Translations under genes and position numbers: made by a program
Assembly (NCBI GenBank): GCA_039933635.1
Contig: JBDTNQ010000120.1
Coordinates: forward strand, 1-13,214
Origin: JBDTNQ01 sp039933635
GTDB lineage: Bacteria > Acidobacteriota > Vicinamibacteria > Vicinamibacterales > SCN-69-37
Length of the DNA stretch: 13,214 nt
Direction: 5' to 3'
The notes under the pieces: model-generated
Seen by the model: only the letters and a program-made list of their open reading frames with translations
What the model was told of the DNA's origin: nothing
The model's database searches: none
Part shown: positions 1 to 6,340 of the stretch, in pieces
Layout: each line of letters opens with the position of its first letter
Position numbering within the stretch: position 1 is the first letter of the stretch

Positions 1-656
1 GGTCCGTCCGGCCCCGGGCGCCCGCCGCCGTCACCGTTGCTGGGGGTGTGACCACCGTGCCGGTGATTTCCGGGGTGCGCCACGTTGCCGTTGCGTTCGC
101 CGCCGCCGCTGAAGCTACCGCCACCGCCGCCGCCACCAAATCGGAATGGGCGTCCGCCGCGTCCCTGCGGGCGCTGGTGCATGGTGAATTCGGGAATGGG
201 GCGTTGGGGGGGCAGCTCGCCTTCGGTCTTCGGCAGCGCGGCGCGTATCAGGCGCCGGTGCGCCAGCCAGGCGTCGGCCTTGGCATCAGCGTCGGACTTT
301 TCCTCGTCTGCGTCCGTCGGCGGTTCCGATGCGGCTGAGCCAGCCGTAGGGGAGGCCTGCGCAGCGGGCGCGACGGCCCCGGTCGGCTCGTCTTTGGTGC
401 CGGCGTCGTCCGGTTTCACCACGAGTGTTCCGCCGGTCAGGTCTCCGAGGACCTGGTCGTAGAGACTCTCTCCTGCTCTCTTCCTGATACGGGGTTCGCG
501 TCCATTCTTATAGACGTGCTCCGCGTCGCAAGTCGTGCAGCGGGTCTGCTTAATCGTGTCATCGACGACGGCGACGATGGCGTGGTTGGTAAGGCGTCGT
601 TCGCGGGGACAGTAGTCGTCCACGATGTCGCCGAGACGCAGCGTGCGCTGCTCCAT
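1..656 (-). CDS. Hypothetical protein with N-terminal Cys cluster and Gly-rich tail (3' end outside window)
   Basis: The minus strand stays open from ATG 656 to the left edge, about 218 residues with no stop. GGGAG lies 7 bases before the ATG, so the start is well supported. Residues 1-60 are the ordered part: MEQRTLRLGDIVDDYCPRER, then C40-x2-C43. C16, C40 and C43 (perhaps with H25 or H47) could bind zinc. Residues 80-130 are a Pro/Ala/acidic linker. A short basic segment (WLAHRRLIRAAL) follows, then from about residue 160 a Gly/Arg/His/Asn-rich low-complexity tail that runs out of the window. This order resembles RNA- or DNA-associated proteins with disordered Gly/Arg tails, but I do not recognise a named family and the function is unknown. 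A run of seven C on the coding strand (206-212) keeps the frame as deposited. Confidence 0.75.
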   Translation of the reverse strand, partial: MEQRTLRLGDIVDDYCPRERRLTNHAIVAVVDDTIKQTRCTTCDAEHVYKNGREPRIRKRAGESLYDQVLGDLTGGTLVVKPDDAGTKDEPTGAVAPAAQASPTAGSAASEPPTDADEEKSDADAKADAWLAHRRLIRAALPKTEGELPPQRPIPEFTMHQRPQGRGGRPFRFGGGGGGGSFSGGGERNGNVAHPGNHRHGGHTPSNGDGGGRPGPDG

Positions 657-963
657 TCAAATCTCCCGAAGGGCGTGCAAAGTTCCGATTCTGCTGGGCG
701 CCCGGATCCGGCCTATGGCTCGGATCGTTGACCTTGGGGCGCGCTCAGTTTCAGGGCCGGATAGGACCCTGACACGGAAGGGCTATCGATCTTGCAGGTC
801 GCTGCAGGGTAGCAGGAAAGAAGGACTGGTGGCAAGGGACAAAAAGAGGGGGAGCGCGAGGGTGACGGGAGCTAGGCTGGCGCTCCGAGCTTGAAGACGC
901 GCTGGGACCTGGATCGGATCGCAGTCCGCGAATCGACTATAAGGTAGGGCGCAAGGAGATCGA
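657..963. other. Divergent intergenic region, no gene seen
   Basis: These 307 bases separate two divergent genes and should carry both promoters. GATCCG (705-710) and CGGATC (721-726) form a small inverted repeat. TATAAG at 938-943 could be a -10 element for the plus-strand oxidoreductase gene, but no matching -35 is evident. The short open frames here have no recognisable content and are probably chance. Confidence 0.5.
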
Positions 964-2034
964 ATGATCGTCGTGATCGGTGGAGGCGTCGTCGGTCTTG
1001 CGATCGCACGGGCCTTCGCCACAGAGAGCCGGGACGTCTGCGTCCTGGAACGGCACGGACGCCTGGGCACCGAAACATCCACGCACAACAGCGGCGTTAT
1101 CCACGCCGGACTGTACTATCCGCCGGGCTCGCTCAAGTCGTCCCTGTGCATCGAAGGCCGCGAACAGCTCTACCGCTACTGTGCCTCCGCGAACCTGCCC
1201 CACGTTCGATGCGGCAAGCTGATTGTCGGCCAGGCGGACGAAGAAGGAGAGCTGGCCCGCATCCACAAGCTGGCCACCGATGCGGGGGCCAGCCTCGAGC
1301 CGGTTGATGCAGCCTTCGTCGCCGCGCGCGAGCCTCACGTGAAGGCGTCGGCAGCTCTCTGGTCGCCAGATACAGGCTGGGTCGAAGCGGAGGCGCTCAT
1401 TCGCGCGCTGGAAGCGGAGATTCAACGCCTGGATGGCATCGTCCTCGTCGGCTCCCCCGTCATCGGCATCGAATCCGCCTCCGACGGCGCGCGCGTCGTC
1501 ACGCCGCACGAGCGAATTGAAGTCGAACTCGTCGTCAACGCTGCCGGCCTGTTTGCCGACGAGGTGTCGGCCATGGCGGGAGGCGAAGCCTTCACCATTT
1601 ATCCGTGTCGAGGCGAATACGCGACGCTCGCTCCACACGCGCGGCATCTGATCCGCGGGCTGGTGTATCCGGTTCCGCATGCGGCCGGCCACGGACTGGG
1701 CACGCACTTCACGCGGACCATCGACGGTGAAGTGTGGCTGGGCCCGACCGTCCACTACCAGGACGACAAACGGGACTACGAAGGCGGACGCGCGCCGGTC
1801 GAGTCGTTCCTGGAGCCCGCTCGCGCGCTGGTGCCATCGCTGACCCTGGCGGACCTCCGATTGGGCGGCAGCGGCATCCGCCCGAAGCTGCACCCCGCAT
1901 CGGAACGCTTCGCGGATTTCATGATCCGGCGCGATTCGAAACAACCGTGGCTGATTCACGCCGCGGGCATCGAGTCACCAGGGCTGACGGCCTGCCTGGC
2001 GATCGGGGACATGGTGGCGGAACTCGCTCGGTGA
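964..2034 (+). CDS. lhgO: L-2-hydroxyglutarate oxidase/dehydrogenase-like FAD oxidoreductase
   Basis: 356 residues of the DAO/GlpD-type FAD oxidoreductase superfamily. AAGGAG (953-958) sits 5 bases before ATG 964. The N-terminal FAD-binding Rossmann motif is GGGVVG (residues 6-11), with the acidic E29 ending the second strand. HNSGVIHAGLYY (41-52), followed by PPGSLK, and RCGKLIVG (82-89) are hallmarks of L-2-hydroxyglutarate dehydrogenases. The C-terminus has GIRPKL and then GIESPGLTA (about 335-343), which closes the FAD site. The family oxidises L-2-hydroxyglutarate to 2-oxoglutarate and passes electrons to quinone or oxygen, clearing a by-product of promiscuous malate dehydrogenases. At 356 aa it is shorter than E. 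coli LhgO but spans the whole fold. The gene stands alone between a divergent and a convergent neighbour. The family is sure; the exact substrate is inferred. Confidence 0.88.
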   Translation: MIVVIGGGVVGLAIARAFATESRDVCVLERHGRLGTETSTHNSGVIHAGLYYPPGSLKSSLCIEGREQLYRYCASANLPHVRCGKLIVGQADEEGELARIHKLATDAGASLEPVDAAFVAAREPHVKASAALWSPDTGWVEAEALIRALEAEIQRLDGIVLVGSPVIGIESASDGARVVTPHERIEVELVVNAAGLFADEVSAMAGGEAFTIYPCRGEYATLAPHARHLIRGLVYPVPHAAGHGLGTHFTRTIDGEVWLGPTVHYQDDKRDYEGGRAPVESFLEPARALVPSLTLADLRLGGSGIRPKLHPASERFADFMIRRDSKQPWLIHAAGIESPGLTACLAIGDMVAELAR

Positions 2035-2336
2035 GTCAGTCTGCCCGGGGTTCCGCTTGCGCGTAGTTGCGGCGCAGGCCGACTGCGAGCGAGCCGACTC
2101 GCAACGTCTGAAAAATGGCAGCAGAACGGGGCGACACCGGCGTGGGATGGGGCCCCACGCCGCGCACGCTCAGCCGAACACCGTGGCGCGCCATTTTTCC
2201 GGCTCGTCGAGCCCGGAGGCCGGCGGTGCGACTACGCGCAAGGGAACACCCTCCCGGGATTGCCCCTCCGGCTCCGCGGAGCCCGGCCAAGCGGCCACCC
2301 AAGCGAGATTCTGGATCGCGGGTCCGTCAGAAGGTC
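2035..2336. other. Convergent intergenic region with nested inverted repeats, no gene seen
   Basis: These 302 bases lie between two convergent stop codons. An 88-codon minus-strand open frame here (2036-2302) has no recognisable protein character and I do not call it. The notable content is a set of nested inverted repeats at 2110-2199, listed separately. There is no T-rich intrinsic terminator. Confidence 0.5.
2110..2199. repeat. Nested inverted repeat element
   Basis: GAAAAATGGC (2110-2119) is matched exactly by its reverse complement GCCATTTTTC (2190-2199). Inside is a perfect 9-bp hairpin, CGGCGTGGG (2138-2146) with CCCACGCCG (2154-2162) around a 7-base loop. The element sits between convergent genes, where REP/BIME-like repeats or bidirectional terminators often occur. 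No uridine tract follows the hairpin on either strand, so it is not a standard intrinsic terminator. Confidence 0.5.
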
Positions 2337-3638
2337 TCAGCCGCCCGGCCGCGGCGCGGTGTCGAGCCAGGCGATCGCCGCATCCTCGGCATCGTGCCCC
2401 GCGGCGAGATTCTCCGGCGTCAACGCCACCACTTCATCGGGCACGACCCCGCGTCCCTCGAGACGCAGTCCCGTCGACGTCACGAAGTCGCCAATCGCAT
2501 AGAGCAGCACATCGCCGTTACTCAGTTGCTTCGTGGACGCGGGAAGCGCCTGGCCCATGCTCGTCGTCCCGAACACCCGCACGCGATTGAGACTCTGAAG
2601 GCCGCCCGCGAAGCATTCGGACGCGCTGCCGGTCAAGCCATCGACGAGCAACGCGACGGGACCTGCGTAGGGCTGGACGCGGCGCCCGTCGGACGTCGAG
2701 AACCGCGGGTTCGCGCGGAATTCGAGATCCGCCTGGCGCATGTGCATGCGCCCCAACACCGCGGGTTCCGACAGCAGATGGCCGGCCACGCCACGAATCA
2801 TGTCGGCAAGCCCGCCAGGATTGCCACGCAAGTCAATGATGAGCCCGTCCGCGCGCCTGAAGCGATCGATGGCCTGGGCAAAGGGTTCGCCCAGCGGCGC
2901 CATCCAGATGTTGAATCGGATGATGCCCACGCGCCGGCCGCTCGACGTGTGCGTCTCGACCGCGTCGAGATACGCGGACTGCACCGGGAGATTCCCCACG
3001 GTGACGGACACGCCCGGCGCCTCCACGCGCGCCAGCGCAACGTCGAGTTCGACACCCGCCGGGGTTCGCACCCGCATGCGGACGCGCGATCCGGACGGCC
3101 CGGAGAGCGCATTGGCCACGCGCCGCCACAACAACAGCGCGCGCACCCGGTCGCTTGCCCCCTGGTCGGCCGCCACGAACGACGCCACCTCGCGGCCGTC
3201 AATCACCAGCACGCGATCCCCCGGCTTCACATCCACGCCCGCCGCATGGCCCTCGGGCCACACCCGGGTCACGAGCACCGCGTCCCCGCCCGCCACTCGC
3301 ACGTCAAAGGGCACGGTCTGCTCGCCGCGAAAATCACCGGGATCGTCGGACGGGCCAATGAGCGAGAGGTGCGACTGTCCGAGCCGCGCCAGCATCTCGC
3401 GAATCGCCTTCCGTCCGTCGTCGTCTGACGATGCCCGCTCGACGCGTGGCCTCAACTCGTCGCGGACAGCCGTCCAGCTCTGGCCACCGAAGGTGGGATC
3501 GAAGAAGGAGTCATTAATGGTCTGCCACACCTCGTCGAACGCCTTCAGGGTGGCGGCGCTCCGCTGCGCGGACGCGGCCATCGTCACGCAGAACGCGCCG
3601 GCAAGGCACGCGGCCACGAATGCTGCGGCGCGACGCAT
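2337..3638 (-). CDS. S41 family (C-terminal processing-like) peptidase, secreted
   Basis: 433 residues. A hydrophobic signal peptide ends near AASA-Q (residues 21-25), so the protein is exported. The N-terminal helical region (30-95) includes LGQSHLSL. A PDZ-like segment (about 108-200) contains AAGVDVKPGDRVLVIDG. The S41 core has RVGIIRFNIW (236-245), DLRGNPGG (269-276) and TGSASE (336-341), where S338 is the expected nucleophile. The CtpA-type catalytic Lys, 25 residues later, is Gln363 within MGQALP. As I recall the family, that sequence typifies an S41 branch lacking this Lys, so activity need not be lost. The start codon overlaps the stop of the upstream LolA-like gene (TAATG), so the two are translationally coupled and probably work together in the envelope. 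Substrate unknown. Confidence 0.9.
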   Translation of the reverse strand: MRRAAAFVAACLAGAFCVTMAASAQRSAATLKAFDEVWQTINDSFFDPTFGGQSWTAVRDELRPRVERASSDDDGRKAIREMLARLGQSHLSLIGPSDDPGDFRGEQTVPFDVRVAGGDAVLVTRVWPEGHAAGVDVKPGDRVLVIDGREVASFVAADQGASDRVRALLLWRRVANALSGPSGSRVRMRVRTPAGVELDVALARVEAPGVSVTVGNLPVQSAYLDAVETHTSSGRRVGIIRFNIWMAPLGEPFAQAIDRFRRADGLIIDLRGNPGGLADMIRGVAGHLLSEPAVLGRMHMRQADLEFRANPRFSTSDGRRVQPYAGPVALLVDGLTGSASECFAGGLQSLNRVRVFGTTSMGQALPASTKQLSNGDVLLYAIGDFVTSTGLRLEGRGVVPDEVVALTPENLAAGHDAEDAAIAWLDTAPRPGG

Positions 3639-4393
3639 TACTTTGTGAGTAGCGGCTTCACGTCGGCGGGAATCTGGAAGACGGAGTCGGGAACCTTGTC
3701 GTAATCAACCGACGTGATGGTCACGACCTGCTCGAGCCCCAACGCGCGTTGCACTATCGTCGTGGCCTGCAGCAACGCGCCGAACTTCTTGTAGTCGCGC
3801 GTGAAGTTCGTGGTGGGCACGACGCCCTGGGGCAACGTGCGGGTCATCTCCGAGCCGGCCTGCAGACCGGACGTCAGGTCGAAGTACTCGAACTGCTCGT
3901 TGCCGGACGGCAGCACGACCCTCACTTTGTACGTCTGATGGCCGTCGAACTCCGCCCGACCAACGACCTCCACACTGCGCACACGGTTGTTCATGTGCAG
4001 CGGCGCGTCGAACCACGCGTCCTCCGACGCTTCCTGCAGCTGCTTGCCCGTCAAGAGCTCGGGGCCCGAGACGGGGTTCACGGACCAGCCGACCTTGCCG
4101 TCGTAGCCGTTCTCGACCTTCCCGATACCGGTGATGTTGAGCCGGTACACGACGCGATCCGGGCGGGCCGAAAACATCTCCATATCGCCGGAGATGCCGG
4201 GTCCGACGATGGTCATTTTCCCCACGGCATGGACGGACTTCACGGCCAGGAAGGCCTTCTGGCCGCCCAGCGCCTCGATCGAGCGTGCAATGACCTCGCG
4301 CCCGGACGGGAGGGGCGTGTCCTGAATCGAGGCCGTCGGCGCCGCGGCAACGGACATCGCGGTGGCGAGGAGAGCAACCAGAGCGCGAGTCAT
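3638..4393 (-). CDS. Secreted LolA-like (outer-membrane lipoprotein-sorting-like) protein
   Basis: 251 residues starting at ATG 4393 (MTRALVALLATAM...), giving a clean signal peptide ending near VAAAPTAS. The reading frame stays open to 4486, but that extension is encoded by intergenic 27-bp repeats and would bury the signal sequence, so I reject it. The mature part opens with REVIARSIEALGG, then alternating beta strands ending in FTRDYKKFGALLQATTI and VDYDKVPDSVFQIP. This is the pattern of LolA/LolB-like periplasmic half-barrel proteins often annotated as outer membrane lipoprotein-sorting protein. Lipid or lipoprotein binding is inferred from fold only. It is first in an operon with the S41 peptidase. 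No Shine-Dalgarno precedes the ATG, while TAATCT lies 7 bases upstream, so translation may be leaderless. Confidence 0.8.
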   Translation of the reverse strand: MTRALVALLATAMSVAAAPTASIQDTPLPSGREVIARSIEALGGQKAFLAVKSVHAVGKMTIVGPGISGDMEMFSARPDRVVYRLNITGIGKVENGYDGKVGWSVNPVSGPELLTGKQLQEASEDAWFDAPLHMNNRVRSVEVVGRAEFDGHQTYKVRVVLPSGNEQFEYFDLTSGLQAGSEMTRTLPQGVVPTTNFTRDYKKFGALLQATTIVQRALGLEQVVTITSVDYDKVPDSVFQIPADVKPLLTK

Positions 4394-4400
4394 TGAAGGG

Positions 4401-4429
4401 AGATTAAGAGACCGGGTGTAGAAGTGCAA
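4401..4429 (-). promoter_or_regulatory. Candidate promoter of the LolA-like/S41 operon
   Basis: On the minus strand TTGCAC (4429-4424) is followed after exactly 17 bases by TAATCT (4406-4401), 7 bases before ATG 4393. Each box matches the sigma-70 consensus at three positions, which is modest. The -35-like box lies in the first copy of a 27-bp repeat, and the spacer holds one arm of a 14-bp hairpin. If real, transcription starts at or next to the start codon. Confidence 0.35.
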
Positions 4430-4442
4430 CACCCGGTCTCTT
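4406..4442. repeat. Perfect 14-bp inverted repeat
   Basis: AAGAGACCGGGTGT (4406-4419) and ACACCCGGTCTCTT (4429-4442) are exact reverse complements around a 9-base spacer. The right arm belongs to the first 27-bp direct repeat. The left arm lies just upstream of the LolA-like gene start and overlaps its candidate promoter. No T-tract follows on the minus strand, so an operator or repeat-borne hairpin fits better than a terminator. Confidence 0.7.
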
Positions 4443-4503
4443 GAGTCACCGTGCAACACCCGGTCCCTTGAGGCACCGTGCAACACCGGTCTCTTCAGGG
4501 AAC
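4424..4503. repeat. Three tandem copies of a 27-bp repeat
   Basis: Unit 1 (4424-4450) begins GTGCAACACCCGGTCTCTTG. Unit 2 (4451-4477) differs at two positions. Unit 3 (4478 to about 4503) has lost one C and is degenerate at its end. There are no unique spacers, so this is not CRISPR. A weaker related segment (CTCCCGGTGTCTTGAGG, 4836-4852) lies on the far side of the small gene at 4575-4796. Confidence 0.8.
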
Positions 4504-4546
4504 CGAGAACCGCGAACCGAACCCAGAACCCGGAACCCGGAACCCC
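4501..4546. repeat. Heptameric tandem repeat, AACCCGG type
   Basis: Successive 7-mers read AACCGAG, AACCGCG, AACCGAA, a shortened CCCAG, then AACCCGG, AACCCGG and AACCCC. The array ends about 30 bases before the ATG of the small plus-strand gene. Confidence 0.75.
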
Positions 4547-4574
4547 TTCGGATGTAAGCTACGCCCATCACCCC

Positions 4575-4796
4575 ATGCTCCGAGGCACCCGCAACGGCGT
4601 TGTCAGTCGTATTCAACCCATTTCCATTCACGGCCAAATCTCTCTGGACGTGTTCTGGGTCGATCCTGAAGATCCGGAAGCCGAGATTCGGCACGCGCGT
4701 GTGGGCGGCGAGTCCGCGCCCCGCGACATGGCGCCGGGCGACACGGTGGTGTTGCACTACCTGATGGGGATGATTACGCAGATCACCAAGGACTGA
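4575..4796 (+). CDS. Small hypothetical protein, predicted beta-rich
   Basis: 73 residues from ATG 4575 to TGA 4794-4796. No family is recognised. The sequence is soluble, with an N-terminal strand pattern (GVVSRIQPISIHGQISLDVFWV), an acidic DPEDPEAEI turn, ARVGGES, and a hydrophobic end (TVVLHYLMGMITQI). There is no signal peptide or membrane segment. Such a pattern could be a small beta-barrel. No Shine-Dalgarno precedes the ATG, so the exact start is uncertain and the first seven residues may be untranslated. It is flanked by repeat clusters on both sides and is transcribed opposite to both neighbouring units, so context gives no clue. I call it because it looks like a compact, non-repetitive protein and the antisense frame looks like a shadow. 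Confidence 0.55.
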   Translation: MLRGTRNGVVSRIQPISIHGQISLDVFWVDPEDPEAEIRHARVGGESAPRDMAPGDTVVLHYLMGMITQITKD

Positions 4797-4866
4797 GTCC
4801 AAGAACCGGGTCTCCCGCGGTCATGAGGGGGGACGCTCCCGGTGTCTTGAGGCTACTTCCCGTGTA

Positions 4867-4897
4867 CATAAAAAAAGGCCCGTGTGAACGGGCCTTT
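4867..4897 (-). terminator. Intrinsic terminator, strongest on the minus strand
   Basis: AAAGGCCCGT (4874-4883) pairs perfectly with ACGGGCCTTT (4888-4897) around a 4-base loop. Read on the minus strand, the stem leads into a run of seven T (4876-4870), the classic Rho-independent layout. Read on the plus strand only TTT follows, so it would stop the gene at 4575-4796 less well. The minus-strand transcript it ends comes from the DGQHR gene or from a separate RNA between 4898 and 5146. Confidence 0.85.
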
Positions 4898-5066
4898 GCA
4901 AGTCACCTGGCTCCCCAGCTCTTCACGGCACTTGCCGCAAATTCAGACGACCTGCTGCCGCGCATCTAGAGCAAGGCGCGTACCGCACGAGTGCGCATGA
5001 TTTCAAAGCCAAAAGGCGGCAGGGCGTGTAAGGCCCCGCGTATATTTGCCACACATAGGCAAATAC
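4867..5066 (-). ncRNA. Candidate structured RNA upstream of the terminator
   Basis: On the minus strand, helices follow one another without crossing: 5058-5065 with 5043-5050 (8 bp), 5016-5022 with 4955-4961 (7 bp) enclosing 4991-4995 with 4984-4988 (5 bp), 4930-4935 with 4898-4903 (6 bp) enclosing 4915-4918 with 4907-4910 (4 bp), then the terminator stem. It matches no RNA family I know, whether tmRNA, 6S, RNase P, SRP or a familiar riboswitch. GC-rich DNA gives short helices by chance, so the main support is the strong terminator 250 bases beyond the nearest same-strand stop codon. The alternative is that this is just the DGQHR 3' untranslated region. Confidence 0.25.
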
Positions 5067-5090
5067 TTACCACTAAGTGGTTTCTATGTG
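5041..5090. repeat. AT-rich cluster of interlocking palindromes
   Basis: TATTTGCC (5043-5050) and GGCAAATA (5058-5065) are perfect 8-bp arms. ACCACTAAGTGGT (5069-5081) is a perfect palindrome with one central base. CACATAG (5052-5058) and CTATGTG (5084-5090) are further 7-bp arms enclosing it. The patch is strikingly AT-rich for this window and resembles an operator or recombination site, but no regulator or recombinase gene is next to it. Confidence 0.6.
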
Positions 5091-5117
5091 CGAGCTTGGG
5101 CGATTGCCTCTCCACAT

Positions 5118-5143
5118 GACTCTTTGGACAGACTCTTTGGACG
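5118..5143. repeat. 13-bp direct repeat, two copies
   Basis: GACTCTTTGGAC occurs at 5118-5129 and again at 5131-5142 in direct tandem, four bases beyond the DGQHR stop codon (5149-5147 on the minus strand). Confidence 0.8.
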
Positions 5144-5146
5144 CTG

Positions 5147-6277
5147 TCAGACCATCGCGCCTTCGGGGTACTGGAGGGCGAGCCGGAGCTCCTTCGAAAG
5201 CTGATCGACGGTCGACCCTGAACGCTTCCAGGCGCCGTCCGTTTCGAAACGGAGATCGCCGATGCGTCGGCCCCATGGCGCGATGACCCGACCGATCGCC
5301 CGGAAGTCCGCCCGGTCGGCGTGCTGCTGATCGAGGTGCTTCACGATGTCAGGCGCGACACGGATGAAGGCCCGGAGCGCCGACGCGTTCTTGATGCTGT
5401 ACTTCCGCCCGTTCCAGGCGGCGCCAAACACGACGGAGATCTGGCGGAAGTAGTTCACGAAGAACCGCTTCGACTCCTCGCGAAAGTCGTCGCCCTTCCG
5501 TCCCGCGCCGAACGCCTCGCTCGCAAACAGCTTCTTCAGCTCCTGCGCGAGTGGCGCCTGCGCCACTTTGCCCCGGCCGACGCCGAGCAGCTTGATTTCA
5601 CCGTGCAGCGGCGATTCCTCGCGTTCACTCAGGGCCCGCACCACGTCGTGCGCGGCCGCAAGATTCTCGTCACGATAGAGCTGCCGGCCCGACAGCGACA
5701 CGAGATGCGACGCGTTGAGCCTCGTGTGTTTCGCGTTGATTGTGACGAACATCTGTACGACGTGATCTTCCGGCAGGCGGTCGAAGATGACCGCGGGCAC
5801 CGTGAAGTTCTCGCCGGCGAACTGTTCCATACCCGCGTGCAGCGCAAGCAGCCGATGTTGTCCATCGATCGCACGCAGGATGCCTTCGCGCTCGGGCACC
5901 TTGAGGATGCCCAGCGACGAATCGCCCTCGACCGGTTCGAACTTGAGATGTTCGTCGCACGAGATGATGACGGCGCCTGGAATCGATGGCAGATCGCGCG
6001 CCTGCCGGCATTGCTCGTAGTACGCGACGAGCTCGTCAATCTTCTTGCGGATGATCTGGCGTTGATACGCCTTCTCGTTCGACGCAATGCGCCGTTCGAG
6101 CAGGTCCCACCGGACCTTCGACTGTCGTGCGCTCCCTCGAACGCCTTGTGTCCCCGACGCCTCTCCGTAGTTGAGGACCTCGAAGCGCACGAGCTTGTCG
6201 ATGTCCTTCGCGGTGAGAGACGCCTGGTAGAACTGAACGCCAAATTGCTGCATCCGGAGCGCGGCGACGCTGATCAT
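5147..6277 (-). CDS. Solitary DGQHR-domain (DndB-like) protein
   Basis: 376 residues carrying the family signature IDGQHR (137-142), preceded by PGAVIISCD (100-108) and followed by FVTINAKHTRLN (177-188), in the order usual for DGQHR/DndB-type proteins. The N-terminal FYQASLTAKDI (16-26) is also typical. DndB family members occur with DNA phosphorothioation and other DNA-modification or defence genes, DndB itself as a repressor. Here no dnd, restriction or methylase gene lies within several kilobases on either side, so this is an orphan with unknown role. The C-terminal half is basic, with a helical stretch (260-320), and could bind nucleic acid. No transmembrane segment or signal peptide is visible. 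ATG 6277 gives the longest form; M9 (6253) is an alternative. Neither has a good Shine-Dalgarno. Confidence 0.85.
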   Translation of the reverse strand: MISVAALRMQQFGVQFYQASLTAKDIDKLVRFEVLNYGEASGTQGVRGSARQSKVRWDLLERRIASNEKAYQRQIIRKKIDELVAYYEQCRQARDLPSIPGAVIISCDEHLKFEPVEGDSSLGILKVPEREGILRAIDGQHRLLALHAGMEQFAGENFTVPAVIFDRLPEDHVVQMFVTINAKHTRLNASHLVSLSGRQLYRDENLAAAHDVVRALSEREESPLHGEIKLLGVGRGKVAQAPLAQELKKLFASEAFGAGRKGDDFREESKRFFVNYFRQISVVFGAAWNGRKYSIKNASALRAFIRVAPDIVKHLDQQHADRADFRAIGRVIAPWGRRIGDLRFETDGAWKRSGSTVDQLSKELRLALQYPEGAMV

Positions 6278-6340
6278 AGGCAGCCGGGGTCCCTTCTGGC
6301 CCCTCGGGTAACGCCTGGGGAAGCCGTGGCGTGTGGACGG

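Larger units (their letters stand above)
4797..5146. other. 350-bp gene-free region with structured segment
   Basis: No protein gene is supported here. From left to right it holds a degenerate copy of the 27-bp repeat (4836-4852), an intrinsic terminator (4867-4897), helices that could belong to a minus-strand RNA (4898-5022), an AT-rich palindromic patch (5041-5090), and a 13-bp direct repeat pair (5118-5143) just after the DGQHR stop codon. The short minus-strand frames at 4903-4998 are 10-20 codons and cannot be judged. Confidence 0.5.

Noticed and set aside
206..212. Possible frameshift at the seven-G run in the left-edge gene
   Set aside because: With seven bases the minus-strand frame continues smoothly from LPPQRPIPEFT into the Gly-rich tail, so no frameshift is needed.
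937..1959. A 340-codon minus-strand open frame
   Set aside because: Antisense to the L-2-hydroxyglutarate oxidase-like gene, which has family motifs and a Shine-Dalgarno.
2036..2302. An 88-codon minus-strand open frame in the convergent gap
   Set aside because: Arg/Gly/Ala-rich, no start signal, overlaps the inverted repeats; more likely an intergenic repeat than a gene.
2115..3428. A 437-codon plus-strand open frame
   Set aside because: Antisense to the S41 peptidase gene, Arg/His-rich, no motif.
4424..4503. CRISPR-like array
   Set aside because: The 27-bp units are contiguous with no unique spacers, and no cas gene is present. The GGGGACC field fails for the same reason.
4446..4802. A 118-codon minus-strand open frame opposite the small plus-strand gene
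   Set aside because: It runs through the 27-bp and heptamer repeats and shows no protein-like pattern; the plus-strand frame is the better candidate.
4898..4920. A tRNA 3' end or tRNA-derived attachment site (CACCTGGCTCCCCA on the plus strand)
   Set aside because: No T-arm or cloverleaf can be built upstream; the sequence before it is the terminator stem. No integrase is nearby.
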